A stretch of 23,225 bases of DNA from JAZKIX01 sp040384645 (lineage in GTDB: Bacteria; Pseudomonadota; Gammaproteobacteria; Burkholderiales; Burkholderiaceae_D): assembly GCA_040384645.1 (NCBI GenBank), contig JAZKIX010000205.1, positions 1 to 23,225 of the forward strand, given 5' to 3'. This document shows, one piece after another, positions 1-6,842 of the stretch (positions within the stretch are counted from its first letter, which is position 1; every line of letters begins with the position of its first letter). Made by a program: the position numbers and the translations under genes. Under the pieces are notes generated by a model, which did no database searches, was not told where the DNA came from, and saw only the letters and a program-made list of their open reading frames with translations.

Positions 1-106
1 TCTCCAATCCCGGCCTTTATCGCAGTCGATCCCAACCATACAATTTGACCATCGTATCAAACGCAATTTGGTGCGATACATCGATTAAATTTCCTGGGAT
101 ATTTTC

Positions 107-790
107 ATGACGACGCCGAACGCTCTTTTTCTCATTATGCTGGTCTCGCTTAAAGCGGGGCGTGAACAGCAATTTTCAGATTTCGCGACACAAAATGCGC
201 CGCTTTTGCATACGCATCATATTGAATTAATCAAGAGCATTGCCATCAATATCAAAGGCCAATTGGCAGGCGCCAACGCGTTGCCACAACCGGATTTCAT
301 TCATATCTATAAAGTGCCGTCAATGCCGCAATTCATGGCTTATACAACTGACGAACGATACGGCGCTGTTAGCGCACTGCGGGCCGAATCGACAAGCAGC
401 GTGATTGGGTATTTCGCCGGAGAACAGCCACTGCCAGAAAAATTTAGCAGCGACTCGCCGCCAAACGAGCGCATGTACATCGTCGGATTGGCAAATTTCA
501 TCGACAAAAATGAACAAGGGCTTGAAGACTTCAATCAGCAGGCGATAGCAGAGGGGCTTTTTCATCAACACGGGATGCATGTGGAATATCAACTTGCCCC
601 TGCAAAAGTGGCAATCGTCGTCGGAGATGCCATCGCGACGTTGCCCGACCGCATACAAGTATTTTTTGTCGATCGCGCCGACAATCTAAAGCAATACGTC
701 TCCGACCCGCTCTACAAAAAATTGGCACCTTTGCGCGACGAGACCTTGTTGAAATATGACTTTTTTGCGGGTGCGCTAGTGCAAGGCTAG
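107..790 (+). CDS. Hypothetical protein with duplicated DUF1330-like ferredoxin-like domain
   Basis: The 227-residue protein has no signal peptide or membrane segment and is probably cytosolic. The sequence shows an internal duplication. The first half (about residues 5-106) ends with D-F-I-H-I-Y, then Y..D..Y..V..LR and YFAGE. The second half (about 120-225) ends with D-R-I-Q-V-F-F, then Y.SDPLYK.LAPLR and FFAGA. This pattern is typical of small dimeric alpha/beta-barrel proteins (DUF1330/EthD-like), here fused in tandem so one chain could form the barrel. The ATG at 107 follows a weak TGGGA ribosome site. It has no operon partner in the window; the next gene is convergent. The function is unknown and the family placement is inferred from the pattern only. 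Confidence 0.8.
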   Translation: MTTPNALFLIMLVSLKAGREQQFSDFATQNAPLLHTHHIELIKSIAINIKGQLAGANALPQPDFIHIYKVPSMPQFMAYTTDERYGAVSALRAESTSSVIGYFAGEQPLPEKFSSDSPPNERMYIVGLANFIDKNEQGLEDFNQQAIAEGLFHQHGMHVEYQLAPAKVAIVVGDAIATLPDRIQVFFVDRADNLKQYVSDPLYKKLAPLRDETLLKYDFFAGALVQG

Positions 791-885
791 TTGCGTTGCA
801 ATCTGCATAAGCGCATGTGGGAGTGACCGCTCCATAACGGCGTAAGAGTTTGCGTTTTTATTACAACTAATTTCTGCAAAAAGGA

Positions 886-916
886 TTAAAAAATACTCCG
901 ATGGAGTATTTTTTAA
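886..916. repeat. Perfect AT-rich palindrome, probable truncated copy of an interspersed repeat
   Basis: Fourteen bases (TTAAAAAATACTCC) are followed by 3 bases and their exact reverse complement. The arm matches the first arm of the element at 15348-15381 (TTAAAAAATACACC) at 13 of 14 positions. The sequence then runs directly into an N gap, so a second half, if there was one, is lost. It lies about 95 nt after the stop of the first gene and could also act as a bidirectional terminator, since each arm ends in a T-run. Confidence 0.65.
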
Positions 917-926
917 NNNNNNNNNN
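917..926. other. Assembly gap (10 Ns)
   Basis: Ten Ns follow immediately after a perfect 31-bp palindrome. The true length is unknown. The remaining sequence between the gap and the stop of the oxidoreductase gene (927-1055) holds no convincing gene. Confidence 0.99.
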
Positions 927-1055
927 CATTATTTCGAAAAAATTTGCCTGATTCCACACAAAAAAATGCTGCCTTCTTCATATGCGGGCCGCATTGTCCA
1001 TGTCTGAAGTTCCCATCCATCCATTAACAAGCGATCAAGATGCGCGCGTCAAGCC

Positions 1056-2060
1056 TCAATGCACAATAGCGATCTTGCCAAAATGTCGTCCGCCAGCGCT
1101 GAGTTCGGCATACGCTGCGCCCGTATTGTCGATGTCGAAAACACGGTCGATCACCGGCACGATACGGTGGGCGGCGATGGCGCGGGCGGCGTCTGCCAGG
1201 TCGGCTACAGAACCGGTATTGTTGCCGACGATGCGCAACGACTTGACGATGATCGGCAGCAGGTCGATTGAAATTGCCGTGCCGGTCACGAAGCCTACGG
1301 TAAATACGGTGCCGCCGACCGCTGCCGCATTCAGCGAGCGTGCGATGGTTGCGCTGCCGACGGTTTCCACCACCAGGTCGGCGCCGCGTCCATCGGTCAG
1401 TTTCAGCACTGCCTCGTCCCATGCCGGCGTGGCGCGGTAGTTGATCAAGTGATCGGCACCGATCTGACGTGCGCGTTCCAGCTTTTCGTCGGATGACGAA
1501 GCGATGATGACGGTGGCGCCCGATGCCTTGGCAAATTGCAGGGCAAAGATGCTGACGCCGCCGGTGCCCAGCAATACCACCACCGAGCCGGGACGAATTT
1601 GAGCCGAGCGCACCGCATTCCAGGCCGTGGTTGCGGCAATGGGCAGCGCCGCGCCTTGGGCGAAATCGAGGTGCGCCGGCAGCGCCACCAGACTGCCGGC
1701 GGGAACTGCCACGTATTCGGCCAGCGAGCCCGGCAGCGTGACGCCACGCATCGCAGCCACGTTGCGCGGCGTGATGGCGCCGCCCTGCCAGTGCGGCATG
1801 AAGTGCGGGATCACGCGTTCGCCAACGGTGATGCCGCTGACGCCTTCGCCCAAGGCGGCGACTTCACCGGCGCCATCGGCGACCGGAATCATTGGAAAAC
1901 TGGCGCCGGGGAAGTTGCCGGTCGCAATCGCCACGTCGAGGAAATTGAGCGTAGCGGCACGCAGGCGCACCAGCACTTCGCCACGACAGGCAATCGGGTC
2001 GGGCAACTCGGTCTGGCGAAAGGCATTGAGATTGGGTGCGGTAAGTTGGATCGCTTTCAT
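1056..2060 (-). CDS. Zinc-free medium-chain dehydrogenase / NAD(P)H:quinone oxidoreductase-like
   Basis: The protein has 334 residues when started at the ATG of M-K-A-I-Q-L-T, the usual beginning of this family. An in-frame upstream ATG at 2147 would add 29 unrelated residues and is rejected. The N-terminal GroES-like domain has N-F-L-D-V near residue 50 and G-E-R-V-I-P. A Rossmann domain follows with the nucleotide-binding stretch L-L-G-T-G-G-V-S and later I-G-A-D-H-L-I-N-Y. The cysteine cluster that binds structural zinc and the catalytic zinc ligands of classical alcohol dehydrogenases are missing, so this belongs to the zinc-independent quinone oxidoreductase branch. The substrate is unknown. 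It is divergent from a LysR regulator 137 nt away, the usual arrangement for regulation by that neighbour. Confidence 0.9.
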   Translation of the reverse strand: MKAIQLTAPNLNAFRQTELPDPIACRGEVLVRLRAATLNFLDVAIATGNFPGASFPMIPVADGAGEVAALGEGVSGITVGERVIPHFMPHWQGGAITPRNVAAMRGVTLPGSLAEYVAVPAGSLVALPAHLDFAQGAALPIAATTAWNAVRSAQIRPGSVVVLLGTGGVSIFALQFAKASGATVIIASSSDEKLERARQIGADHLINYRATPAWDEAVLKLTDGRGADLVVETVGSATIARSLNAAAVGGTVFTVGFVTGTAISIDLLPIIVKSLRIVGNNTGSVADLADAARAIAAHRIVPVIDRVFDIDNTGAAYAELSAGGRHFGKIAIVH

Positions 2061-2197
2061 GATCTGTTCTCTAAAATGAAATAAGGGTTGAGGGGGGTAA
2101 TCACTGTGCAAGAAGAAATACACGGCCTCAGTTTCATTTAAAATCAACGAGAGATAAACTATGCTTTGATTGATATATTCAACAGTAGGGGTTGCAA

Positions 2198-3076
2198 ATG
2201 CATTTGCTCGACAGCATGAAGGTATTTGTTTTGGCGGTCGAAAAAGGCAGTCTCAGCGCGGCCGCCGGGGCCTGCGATATTTCGGCAACGATGGCTGGCA
2301 ACCACTTGCGCATGCTTGAAAAACGCTTAGGCATGCAATTGCTCAACCGCACCACTAGGCGCCAGCATCTGACTGCTTTCGGCGAGGATTACTACGCGCG
2401 CTGCAAGGAAATCCTCAGGCTGGTGGCCGAAACCGATGTGCAAGCGCAGAACCTGCAACTGGCGCCGGCAGGGAAATTGCGCATCAGCGCACCGGTCAGC
2501 TTCGGCACCGAAGCCTTGATGCCCGCCTTGTCGGAGTATCTGGATCGTTATCCCGAGGTCAGCGTCGATGTCGCCCTATGCGACCGCGTGGTCGATCTGG
2601 TGGAAGAAGGTTTCGAGGCGGCGATCCGTATCGGCCAGTTGCCAGATTCGGCATTGATCGCCAAGCCGCTGGCGCCTTATCGGCTGATGATTTGCGCCTC
2701 GCCCGACTATCTGGCACGCAAAGGCACGCCAAGCAAGCCGGACGACCTGAGCGACCACGAATGTCTGTCTTTCTCGCCCGTAGTGCTGACGCACTGGCGC
2801 CTGACCAATCAGGATGACACTTGGCGCGTTCCGGTCGCTGGCCGCTTGCAGGTCAATCACGGACAGGCTTTGCGGGTGGCGGCATTGCATGGTATGGGCA
2901 TCGTATTGCAGCCCGCAATCTTGCTGGAGGCAGACGTTAAAGCCGGTCGTCTGGTTCAGCTATTCCCCGATCATGCACTCGCTAGCCGGCCAATGAGCGT
3001 GGTCTACCTGCCGGACCGGTATCGCTCGCCCAAGCTGCGTAGCTTTGTAGATTTTATGGTGGAACGGTTCAAGTGA
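2198..3076 (+). CDS. LysR-family transcriptional regulator
   Basis: A 292-residue DNA-binding regulator. The N-terminal winged helix-turn-helix (about residues 3-62) shows the family pattern F-V-L-A-V-E-K-G-S-L-S-A-A-A, then L-E-K-R-L-G-M-Q-L-L-N-R-T-T-R. A periplasmic-binding-like effector domain follows (about 90-290; A-P-V-S-F-G, H-G-M-G-I-V-L-Q-P). The ATG at 2198 is preferred over the TTG at 2192 because AGGGG at 2187-2191 is correctly spaced for the ATG and abuts the TTG. It is transcribed away from the quinone oxidoreductase gene and probably controls it and itself from the shared spacer. The inducer is unknown. Confidence 0.93.
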   Translation: MHLLDSMKVFVLAVEKGSLSAAAGACDISATMAGNHLRMLEKRLGMQLLNRTTRRQHLTAFGEDYYARCKEILRLVAETDVQAQNLQLAPAGKLRISAPVSFGTEALMPALSEYLDRYPEVSVDVALCDRVVDLVEEGFEAAIRIGQLPDSALIAKPLAPYRLMICASPDYLARKGTPSKPDDLSDHECLSFSPVVLTHWRLTNQDDTWRVPVAGRLQVNHGQALRVAALHGMGIVLQPAILLEADVKAGRLVQLFPDHALASRPMSVVYLPDRYRSPKLRSFVDFMVERFK

Positions 3077-3163
3077 TTTGCTGGCGCTCGCAGTGATAAC
3101 TCGCTGCAGCGACACCCCCGTGCAACTTTAAACACATCACCATTTGCAGCAATGAAATCGATT

Positions 3164-3196
3164 AAAAAAATGTCGGAACAGCCTGCTTACTGTTCC
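3164..3196 (-). terminator. Rho-independent terminator of the SPFH gene
   Basis: On the minus strand, GGAACAG and CTGTTCC form a perfect 7-bp stem with an 8-nt loop, followed after GACA by seven Ts. The stem overlaps the stop codon of the SPFH gene (3187-3189). It ends the minus-strand cassette before the convergent LysR gene. Confidence 0.8.
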
Positions 3197-4728
3197 AAAT
3201 CATCGCGCAATTTGAACGGCACCAGTTGTTTAAGCAGTCCTTCTAGTCCGCCATAAACATTCAAATGCTCGATCTTCTCGGTGATTTTTTCCAGCGTCTC
3301 TAGTTCCTTTAGCCGCAACGCCACCGGATTGTCTTCCATCACCTTGGCAGTATTCATCAGCGAGCGCGTGGCTGCCGTTTCTTCGCGGCGGCGAATCACA
3401 TTGGCTTGGGCCGCTTTTTCTGCTTCCACTACCTTTCCTAATATAGTTTTTATTTCGCCAGGCAAGATCAAATCCTTGATGCCGAGGCTAATCATCTCAA
3501 TCCCTTGCAACGCTGCTTTTTGCTTCATATAACCGAGAATTTGTTCATCGGTTTCATTTTTATTTTCGAGCAAGCCATCCAAGGTCCGGCTACCGATTGC
3601 TGCGCGTAAAGCGAATTGAATTTCTTTATAAATGAAGTCCTTATAGTCGGAGAGACTAGACAGCGTCAGACGGCTATCGACTATTTTGTAACCCGCCGTC
3701 ACGTTGACGCGAAGCTGTACTTTGTCTTGCGTCAGCATTTCCTGTCCCGTTATTTCTACCACCATCAGCCGCGTGTCGACTGTCGTCAACGAGAGGCGCT
3801 TACCGCCATGCCAATATAGATAAAAACCCGGCTCCAACATGGATTGAAATACACCATCAACATAAAACAAGCCGACGTGCTCAGAAGGAATTTCATAACT
3901 CGAGACAAAAGGCGCCAGCAATTTTTCTGTGGCCTGAGTACTACGCATGGCGACGACGATATGGGTTTCGACCGGCTTTGGCGCTTGGTCGAGTGCGATC
4001 AATTCTGCCCGCAAATCTTTGCTGGCCAAAAGCTGGCCAGCCGCAGCCGACACCTGTATCAACTCTTTTTTATCCCACCACACGGCCAACTGTTTATCAC
4101 CGGTTTCGACGCAACTGAGCTGCTCTGTCAGTGCCGGATGATTGCTGGTCAGGATGGCTTGCACGACATCCTTTGCCTCGATCACCTGCGATTGGCGCAG
4201 AATGATGAGCTTGGTTTTTGGCAGTACGTCGAAGTAGGCATGACGTCCCGGCGACAGAAAATCGCTGAAAATTTCTTCTACAAATAGCAAACCAAAGGCA
4301 CCAGCGGGAACTACTATCTGTTTGACGCAACCGACCGAGACCCCCACAGCTAATTTGGCCAACCATTCCGCTGGCACTTTTAGGTCTGCACTGACGACAG
4401 TTCGATATATTTCTAGCGGTAGATCTTTTTTCCAAAACGCCTGTAAGGAATTGGGTAAAACAAAATGGCGCTGTTGGCCTGCGCAGACTAGTGCCACCTG
4501 ATCAATTCCGGTACGGATGATTTCCAGATGCGCGCTTATCTCGGCAGAATGCGCCGACACCAACCATTCCAGATTGGCGACATTAGCGGGGAAATCGGCC
4601 AGATTACATACCTGAACCGTCTTGGACGAAGGCAAGATATAGCGACCGCTTTCGAGTATTTTTTCAAAGCCGGTACGGGTATGGACCAAGCCAACTTGGC
4701 GGTCTTGAATGAGGTGCCGTTTGAGCAT
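3187..4728 (-). CDS. SPFH/slipin-like protein with three N-terminal-type hairpin repeats
   Basis: The 513-residue protein has a C-terminal SPFH (band 7) domain (about 283-450), recognised by V-G-L-F-Y-V-D-G-V-F, L-E-P-G-F-Y, T-V-D-T-R, V-N-V-T-A-G-Y-K-I-V-D, and an A-E-K-A-A-Q-A-N-V-I-R-R-R-E-E-T coiled coil. Two more copies of the opening beta-hairpin unit (G-L-x-x-x-x-x-x-F-x-x-x-L-x-x-G-R/F-Y/H) occur at about 11-45 and 143-178, so the protein carries a tandem N-terminal extension. I see no N-terminal hydrophobic anchor, unlike typical stomatins and slipins, so membrane association is not evident. The ATG follows AGGA at good spacing. It is the last gene of the minus-strand cassette, preceded by the tRNA-like RNA region and followed by a terminator. 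SPFH proteins form oligomeric scaffolds; its partner here is unknown. Confidence 0.88.
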   Translation of the reverse strand: MLKRHLIQDRQVGLVHTRTGFEKILESGRYILPSSKTVQVCNLADFPANVANLEWLVSAHSAEISAHLEIIRTGIDQVALVCAGQQRHFVLPNSLQAFWKKDLPLEIYRTVVSADLKVPAEWLAKLAVGVSVGCVKQIVVPAGAFGLLFVEEIFSDFLSPGRHAYFDVLPKTKLIILRQSQVIEAKDVVQAILTSNHPALTEQLSCVETGDKQLAVWWDKKELIQVSAAAGQLLASKDLRAELIALDQAPKPVETHIVVAMRSTQATEKLLAPFVSSYEIPSEHVGLFYVDGVFQSMLEPGFYLYWHGGKRLSLTTVDTRLMVVEITGQEMLTQDKVQLRVNVTAGYKIVDSRLTLSSLSDYKDFIYKEIQFALRAAIGSRTLDGLLENKNETDEQILGYMKQKAALQGIEMISLGIKDLILPGEIKTILGKVVEAEKAAQANVIRRREETAATRSLMNTAKVMEDNPVALRLKELETLEKITEKIEHLNVYGGLEGLLKQLVPFKLRDDLEQ

Positions 4729-4750
4729 TAGAATCCTGTTAAATACCCTC

Positions 4751-4767
4751 GCGGGAGCCTTCCCCGC
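4751..4767 (-). promoter_or_regulatory. GC-rich hairpin in the SPFH 5' leader
   Basis: GCGGG and CCCGC form a 5-bp stem with a 7-nt loop about 22 nt before the SPFH start codon, leaving the AGGA ribosome site free. It might influence translation or processing of the leader. The evidence is structural only. Confidence 0.3.
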
Positions 4768-4938
4768 ATCACAACGGATGGCAGGATCGGATCGACGCGG
4801 CCGTTTCGTCCCGCATACGCTCGATATCGAAGGCGCACCCTAAGCACAGGCCGTCCTTGGCTATCGTTAATACATTGGGTAAAAACACCGGGCCAAACCA
4901 AAAGAACAACCATACAAAGCCGTGACGCGTTGTTTAAA

Positions 4939-4960
4939 CCAATCGGGCTCGATCGATTGA
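4939..4960 (-). ncRNA. T-arm-like hairpin, possible third tRNA-like module
   Basis: On the minus strand CAATCG pairs with CGATTG (6 bp) around the loop ATCGAGCC, close to the tRNA T-loop pattern TTCGANN but with one changed base and one extra base. It lies about 60 nt downstream of the clearer tRNA-like module at 5016-5076, in the leader of the SPFH gene. No neighbouring D arm or anticodon arm is convincing, so this may be chance or a decayed copy. Confidence 0.3.
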
Positions 4961-5015
4961 GTCCGACTGCCAAAAACAGGAAATTGGCTCCCTTGAGGGA
5001 TGCTGCATCGATACA

Positions 5016-5076
5016 AATTATAGGAATCGAACCTATTGCTACCGGGTGTTTAGGCCGATGCTCTACCAGAGTTTTC
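5016..5076 (-). ncRNA. tRNA-like module with D, anticodon and T arms but no acceptor stem
   Basis: Read on the minus strand, three arms occur in tRNA order and spacing. A mini D arm CTC-TGGTA-GAG (5071-5061) keeps the GG of the D loop and the common GGTAGAGC string. One linker base follows, as in tRNA. An anticodon-like arm has ATCGG paired with CCGGT around a 9-nt loop (5059-5041). A 4-nt variable region (AGCA) precedes a perfect T arm ATAGG-TTCGATT-CCTAT (5036-5020) whose loop fits TTCRANY. The flanks cannot pair as a 7-bp acceptor stem and there is no CCA, so this is not a normal tRNA. Acceptor-less tRNA mimicry is known in bacterial Y RNAs; a decayed tRNA gene is the alternative. It lies between the PurA-like and SPFH genes. 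Confidence 0.6.
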
Positions 5077-5084
5077 AAACGAGG

Positions 5085-5170
5085 TGCGTAGTTCAGGACT
5101 CGAACCTGAAAGTTGTCGATTGATGCGGTACACAAACGGGCAGAGCCCATTGCGCCAGCCTGAACTCAAG
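5085..5170 (-). ncRNA. tRNA-like RNA element with T arm and competing stem
   Basis: On the minus strand TTCAGG-TTCGAGT-CCTGAA (5110-5092) forms a 6-bp T-arm-like stem with a perfect consensus T loop. Upstream lies a strong hairpin, AATGGGC-TCT-GCCCGTT (5152-5136), in the place of a D arm. A second TTCAGG, within AGTTCAGG (5166-5159), can pair over 8 bp with CCTGAACT (5097-5090), so two structures exclude each other. No acceptor stem or CCA end is seen. The element is about 10-15 nt upstream of the second tRNA-like module, so both are probably parts of one transcript. Boundaries are approximate; Y-RNA-like identity is inferred. Confidence 0.5.
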
Positions 5171-5224
5171 AGTCAGAACCGCTGCAGCCAATCAACGAAG
5201 CTTCCACCATGGAAACGCCGGGCA

Positions 5225-5255
5225 AGTATAGCGCAGGGCAATATCCAAAAGCCAA
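5225..5255 (-). promoter_or_regulatory. Candidate sigma-70 promoter for the tRNA-like RNA and SPFH gene
   Basis: On the minus strand a TATACT box (5230-5225) has TTGGCT 19 nt upstream, a long spacer and a weak -35. Transcription would begin near 5218, just ahead of the tRNA-like modules, and downstream of a weak terminator after the PurA-like gene. Confidence 0.35.
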
Positions 5256-5351
5256 TAAACCTTATGTTGTGGGCAGTGCTGGCTTGACGTCACTCACCCT
5301 GAATCCATAGAAGTCGGACGGGGCTTGCCCATCCCGCTGGTTTCTCATGCC

Positions 5352-5373
5352 AAGAAAATAAGTGCCGACACTT
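5352..5373 (-). terminator. Weak terminator-like hairpin after the PurA-like gene
   Basis: On the minus strand AAGTG-TCGG-CACTT (5-bp stem, 4-nt loop) is followed by ATTTTCTT. It lies about 80 nt after the PurA-like stop codon and would separate the protein operon from the RNA/SPFH unit. The stem is short. The rest of 5213-5455 also contains a GC-rich fold (5315-5336) and no convincing gene. Confidence 0.4.
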
Positions 5374-5455
5374 TCATGCAATTTGATTCAATTGATTGGG
5401 CCGGCAACCTTGAGCTAGCTGCTTCAGAACCTGGCGATCATTGCTGCTTTTTTGC

Positions 5456-6832
5456 TTAAAACTGTACGACACTCTCAAAAGTCGGGCCAAAAGCCCCGCA
5501 ATAGACCGGCAAGTTCGCCATCGATTCCAGCCTTGCAAGGAAGGCTCGCGGTATCGTGATCAATCCTGCCTCATACCTTGGCTGCGCTTTGAAAAGAGAC
5601 TGGGTCAATGCGGCTTGGTGGCCCAGATCCCCCATTAGCCCATGGCGCAAGCCAGTCACTAAACCTGTCGTACTGTCGCGAACCAGCGTCGCATCTGTGG
5701 CATCGGTAGGCGCAATCTCATAACCCTGGCACCAGCGCAGTCCCGGCAAGCGATCGAATACATCGAGATGGCTGACCAGCAAGCCATCCAATTTTCCGGC
5801 GACCGCCATCGCATATCGCAATAAAATCGCATCAGGATGGCCGCGTCGAAACTTGCCCTGCCAGCCGTCCGAACCGTTATGCGGTTCTGGCAGGCTGTCC
5901 AGGCTGGCATCCCATGTTGGCAAAGGGCCGCAACCGTGCCGTGTCAGGTAGGAGCGCAGAACGCCAAAATGTTGAACCATGGCGGTTTGTCCAGCGTCGG
6001 CCAAAACTGCTTCAACTGCTGATGGGTGGATGCTGCTCCAGGTGGTATGCGGATGAAAGCCGCGCCATTCGTCGAGCAAGATACCCTGTGCGCCCTCGAA
6101 AATAACTGTCCCCGGCAAGTGCAGACGTTGCGCAATAAGCGGTTGCTGTGCAGGCACAACTTGAAGCGTCAATGCACCTACTCGCTCAAGCCAGCGTCGC
6201 GAGATTGAAGCGTCGTTTAATACCTGCCATTCTGTCGCAAAGGCTTGCTGCATTTGGACATGGCTGGGGGCTGGCGCAGCGATATTTTCCAGTTCGCGCA
6301 GCAATGTGGTGCGGATGACTTCAAGCTTATCCAGGGCAAGTATCGGATTTAACAAGTCGGCGTAGCGCAATATCTGCCCCGGATGATCTAGGCTGTGGCG
6401 CACCGTTTCGCCCACGCCGACGCCACAAGTGCCGTGCGCACCCTGCCCGCGCGCCAATTCCCGCAACCGCCCGGCGGCCTGATGGAACGGTGTAGTGACA
6501 CGGCAGCGCGCATCAATCATCAATCTCTGCAAGCCGTCAGCGACGCCGGCGCGCTGCAGAAATTCATTTTCAATCAAGAGTGCGGTGGGATGCACGACAA
6601 CCGGATACGCCAGCAGCGTCACCACGTCAGGTACAAAAGTAGCCGCGCCGAACTGCGAAAACGTGTGATGACGCCCATCCGGCAACACGACATTGTGTCC
6701 AGCCTGGGCGCCGCCGTTAAAACGCACCACGGTATGGGCTTGCCAATGACGGCACAGATAATCAGTAAACAGACCCTTGCCGCAATCGCCGAAAGCAAGC
6801 CCCAACAACGAGATAAACCGGGTCGAATTCAT
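5456..6832 (-). CDS. Divergent adenylosuccinate-synthetase (PurA)-like protein
   Basis: A 458-residue PurA-family protein. Canonical PurA joins IMP and aspartate using GTP. Family marks are F-G-D-C-G-K-G at 14-20 (canonical W-G-D-E-G-K-G-K), with the catalytic Asp at 16; A-G-H with the catalytic His at 46; E-G-A-Q-G-I-L-L-D; L-T-R-H-G-C-G-P-L-P-T; and H-L-D-V-F-D. Deviations matter: the Glu and final Lys of the P-loop-like motif are Cys and Leu, the T-T-G-R-x-R-R block is reduced to G-K-F-R-R-G, and the C-terminal guanine-binding G-P-D-R reads G-P-T-F. It is therefore unlikely to be the housekeeping enzyme, and its nucleotide substrate may differ. The ATG at 6832 is 10 nt after the vWA stop, so it is translated from the same operon. 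An in-frame GTG/ATG extension into the vWA gene was rejected. Confidence 0.85.
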   Translation of the reverse strand: MNSTRFISLLGLAFGDCGKGLFTDYLCRHWQAHTVVRFNGGAQAGHNVVLPDGRHHTFSQFGAATFVPDVVTLLAYPVVVHPTALLIENEFLQRAGVADGLQRLMIDARCRVTTPFHQAAGRLRELARGQGAHGTCGVGVGETVRHSLDHPGQILRYADLLNPILALDKLEVIRTTLLRELENIAAPAPSHVQMQQAFATEWQVLNDASISRRWLERVGALTLQVVPAQQPLIAQRLHLPGTVIFEGAQGILLDEWRGFHPHTTWSSIHPSAVEAVLADAGQTAMVQHFGVLRSYLTRHGCGPLPTWDASLDSLPEPHNGSDGWQGKFRRGHPDAILLRYAMAVAGKLDGLLVSHLDVFDRLPGLRWCQGYEIAPTDATDATLVRDSTTGLVTGLRHGLMGDLGHQAALTQSLFKAQPRYEAGLITIPRAFLARLESMANLPVYCGAFGPTFESVVQF

Positions 6833-6842
6833 ATGCCGCCGA

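Noticed and set aside
982..2084. Long plus-strand frames opposite the quinone oxidoreductase
   Set aside because: They are antisense shadows of a well-supported gene and lack domains.
3101..3112. Palindrome TCGCTGCAGCGA after the LysR gene
   Set aside because: Short, without a T-run, and of a length expected by chance; not supported as a terminator or operator.
4728..5150. 140-codon minus-strand frame between SPFH and PurA-like genes
   Set aside because: It reads through the tRNA-like modules, has no family motif and abuts the SPFH start codon; more likely a chance frame over RNA.
5016..5170. Two functional tRNA genes on the minus strand
   Set aside because: T arms are perfect, but acceptor stems and CCA ends are absent, the D arms are reduced or atypical, and the anticodon loop of the second is 9 nt.
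5225..5250. Sigma-54 promoter (TTGG-N10-GC spacing) as expected for RtcR-controlled repair operons
   Set aside because: Only the bare GG/GC spacing fits; the -24 TGGCAC and -12 TTGC contexts do not, and no RtcR gene is in the window.
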